Shown here piece after piece: positions 61,650 to 64,000 of a stretch of DNA of 64,000 nt. This DNA comes from Monoplex corrugatus. Taxonomy: Eukaryota > Mollusca > Gastropoda > Littorinimorpha > Ranellidae. Both the position numbers and the translations under genes were made by a program. Position 1 is the stretch's first letter. Every line of letters starts with the position of its first letter. The notes under the pieces are model-generated. The model made no database searches, had not been told where the DNA came from, and saw only the letters and a list, made by a program, of their open reading frames with translations. The DNA is taken from NCBI GenBank assembly GCA_030674185.1, contig CM060307.1:33888696-33952695 (forward strand), written 5' to 3'.

Positions 61650-64000
61650 TTACTGATCACCATGACCTCAATCTTCTTGCTGTTTAGTTCCAACCCCATA
61701 CCTTTGCTTTCTATTTCTAGTAGGCCTATAGTCACAAGGTTTTGTAAGTCCCTTTTATTTTCAGCAATTAGTACGGTGTCATCTTTGTATCGAATGTTGT
61801 TTATCATTTTTCCTCCAACCTTTAATCCAGGGTCTTCTTCTAGGTTTCTCATGATGTTTCCGCTGTAAATTGAAAACAGATCTGGTGACAAAACACATCC
61901 TTGTCTGACTCCTCTTTTGATATTTTGGAAAGAGCTTATATCGTTTTCTGTTCTCATTGCAGCTGTTTGTTCCCAACACATATTTCTGATTATTCGTAGA
62001 TCTTTTCCATCAGTATTGAGTCTTTCTATTTGGTTGATCAATTCTTCATGTCTTCCCGATCGAAAGCCTTGGTATAATCAACAAAGCATAAATGTAAATC
62101 TTTATTCAATTCGATTGACCTCTCTATGATAGTTTTTAGGTTGTATATGGCATTAATAGTTCCTTTCTTTACGACAAATCCACACTGTTCTTCTGCTATT
62201 TCTCTTTTGATTCTATTCCTTGTCTTCATCATGATTATTCTTAATAGGATTTTTGTTATATGGCTCATCAAGCTGATTGTGCGATGGAGTTGGCATTCTA
62301 TAGCCCCTGCCTTCTTTGGAAGTGCAGTGAAAATTGATTTTGACATATCTTAGGGGATTTTTCCAGTGCCATAAATTTCATTTAGGAGGACTTATTTTTT
62401 CAATACCAAATTCCTCCAGGGCTTCAATCATCTCTAAAGTAATGTTGCCTGGTCCTGGGGCTTTTCCTGGTTTCATCTCAGTGCTGCTCTAACTTCATCT
62501 TTCATTATGGGTGGTCCTTCAACGTTCTTTCTTGTAATGTGTTCTTCGTTTCTGTCATCTTCAAAAAGGTCTTTAATGTAGGCCTACTCTCCCCATCTGT
62601 CTAATATTTTGTCTTTTTCCATGATAAGCGTACCATCTTTCGATCTAAAGCAACCAGTTGATGTGTATGTATTTTTCATGTGGACAATTTCTTCAGTTCT
62701 TCTGTAGGCTACATACCCTGAGGATCTGTTTTGTGTCGGTTTTCTATTTCATTGCATTTTGTTTTCAGCCAAGCTTCCTTAGCTTCATTGCACCTATTCC
62801 TGATTTCTTTGTTTATCTTCCTGTACCGGTATATCTCCTTGTTTCTATTTGCCTTCCTCCTATCCTCCATCAAGCCTAGAATTTCGTTTCTCTTTGCCTT
62901 CCTCCGCGTCCGTTCCTCCATCAAGGCTAGAATTTCTTCCAGTTCTTTTTTGCTTTTCTATCTACTTGAGGGATTTCTCCACAAGCTTCATTTATCGAAT
63001 TTCTCAACTTTGTCCATTGTTCCTCACTGTCACTAACGTCTTCCGGAGCGCTGAATTTGTTTTGAACATGTAGGCCTACGTTAAATTTTTGACGTATCAC
63101 TTCATCTGTCTTTAAGGGTCCAAGATGTAGTTTGATGTTGCTTTTGGTCTGTTTCCTTTTCCTTAATTTCGGCCTAAATCTTCCCACTACAGGATTGTGG
63201 TCACTGTTGCAGTCTGTGCCTGGTAGTGTTTTTGCTGTCAGTAAAGAATTTCTAAATCTTCTATTGATCAGGATGTAGTCAATCTGATTTTGGTATTATC
63301 TCCTGGACTCATCCAAGTCCATTTTCTTCTGTTAGGCTGCTCAAACCAGGTGTTTCCTACTATGAACTCATTCATCTGTGCCCATTCTACAAGTTTCCCT
63401 CCTCTTTCCTTTTGTGTACCAAGGCCATGATGTCCAACTGTATCCTCCACCCTAGCCTTCCCACTTTAGCATTAAAATCTCCCGTTATTATTGTAACTTG
63501 TGATTTACATTGGGCCTTGGCCATCTCTAATACTTCGTAGAAGTTGTCAATGTCTTCTTAAGTACTTGCGGATGTTGGTGCATACACCTGAATTGTGTTG
63601 ATATCAAATGGCCTACCACCCAATTTGACCAGCAAAACTCTGTTGGACACAGCCCAGTACCCCCTAACTGTGGTTGATTTGTCCCTGTCCATTATGATGC
63701 TTACTCCTCTTTCATGTGAGCTTCCATCAGAATATATTACTGTATGCTCTCCTGATGTTATCATGCCTGCCCCCTTCCATCTTACTTCCCCTAGTCCTAA
63801 AGTACTAATGTTAAGCATTTCCATTTCCATTTTGATATGTCTAATTTACCTTTTTGCAACAATGTTCTAACGTTTCATGTTCCGATTTTTTTAAGGTTGA
63901 ACGCAGTAGCTTGCTGACGGTCTGGTGTCACTTGCGCAGCATGACGGTCCCTACCGGACGAAGGTCCTCCATAGGAGCCCCTATTTTCGTCGTTACACTT
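61650..64000 (-). mobile_element. RTE-like LINE (endonuclease + RT), U3, runs off the window
   Basis: Same architecture as U1 and U2. Motif C is YKDD at 61778-61789, with both Asp kept. Motif A reads CFVDYTKAFD. Two deletions are specific to this copy: codons near 62390 (ACTTATTTTTT) and 62480 (TTTCATCTCAGTGC). The 5' leader is cut by the window end. Confidence 0.85.

Larger units (their letters stand above)
56104..64000. repeat. Segmental duplication unit U3 (cut by the window end)
   Basis: Third direct tandem unit. It keeps an intact gene copy and, uniquely, a 1.2-kb LINE insertion at 58072-59300. It continues past the window in the RTE endonuclease/leader. Confidence 0.9.

Overview
This is non-coding-rich, repeat-dominated eukaryotic DNA. 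It has spliceosomal GT/AG borders, non-LTR retrotransposons, SINEs, MITEs and very dense microsatellites, and no operons or prokaryotic signals. The retrotransposon types (RTE-like endonuclease/reverse transcriptase elements and CR1/L2-like LINEs) and the load of (GA)n, (GT)n and (TCTG)n tracts fit a marine invertebrate, most likely a mollusc. I cannot fix the species from the sequence alone.

Layout. 1-17 kb: microsatellites, a 28-bp minisatellite (1.35-2.35 kb), tRNA-derived SINEs, several dispersed families and broken LINE 3' ends. 17.1-23.6 kb: a 30-bp minisatellite (17.4-19.6 kb) abuts three consecutive exons of a decayed ABCB/P-glycoprotein-type transporter (19.7, 21.8 and 23.4 kb). 24.7-28.06 kb: a long LINE with an intact reverse transcriptase reading frame, inserted in a CT tract. 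28-34.6 kb: dispersed repeats with no convincing gene. 34.66-39.14 kb: a 29-bp satellite of roughly 150 monomers, split by a 250-bp inverted-repeat element. 40.6-64 kb: three direct tandem copies (U1, U2, U3) of a segmental duplication. Each carries an apparently single-exon 219-codon gene (intact in U1 and U3, 5'-altered in U2), a 98-bp minisatellite and a minus-strand RTE element. That RTE is interrupted by a plus-strand LINE RNase H fragment, which is itself interrupted by a palindromic TTAA element.

The insertions can be dated against each other. The RTE was hit by an RNase H LINE fragment, the fragment was hit by a TTAA MITE, and the block was then triplicated. U1 later lost about 2 kb, and U3 gained a 1.2-kb CR1-like LINE fragment. 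The only plausible protein gene is the 219-aa one. It has an ankyrin-like helix pair and a C-terminal stretch that fits a SOCS/BC-box, which would suggest an ubiquitin-ligase adaptor; this is inference.

The most unusual signal is the octamer TAGGCCTA. It occurs at least 22 times (about 12 independent sites) where roughly one is expected. At several sites, alignment to a paralogue or to a retrotransposon reading frame shows that it arose by a plain TA becoming TA-GGCC-TA. This looks like the excision footprint of an unidentified TA-targeting transposon, or a micro-insertion process I cannot name.
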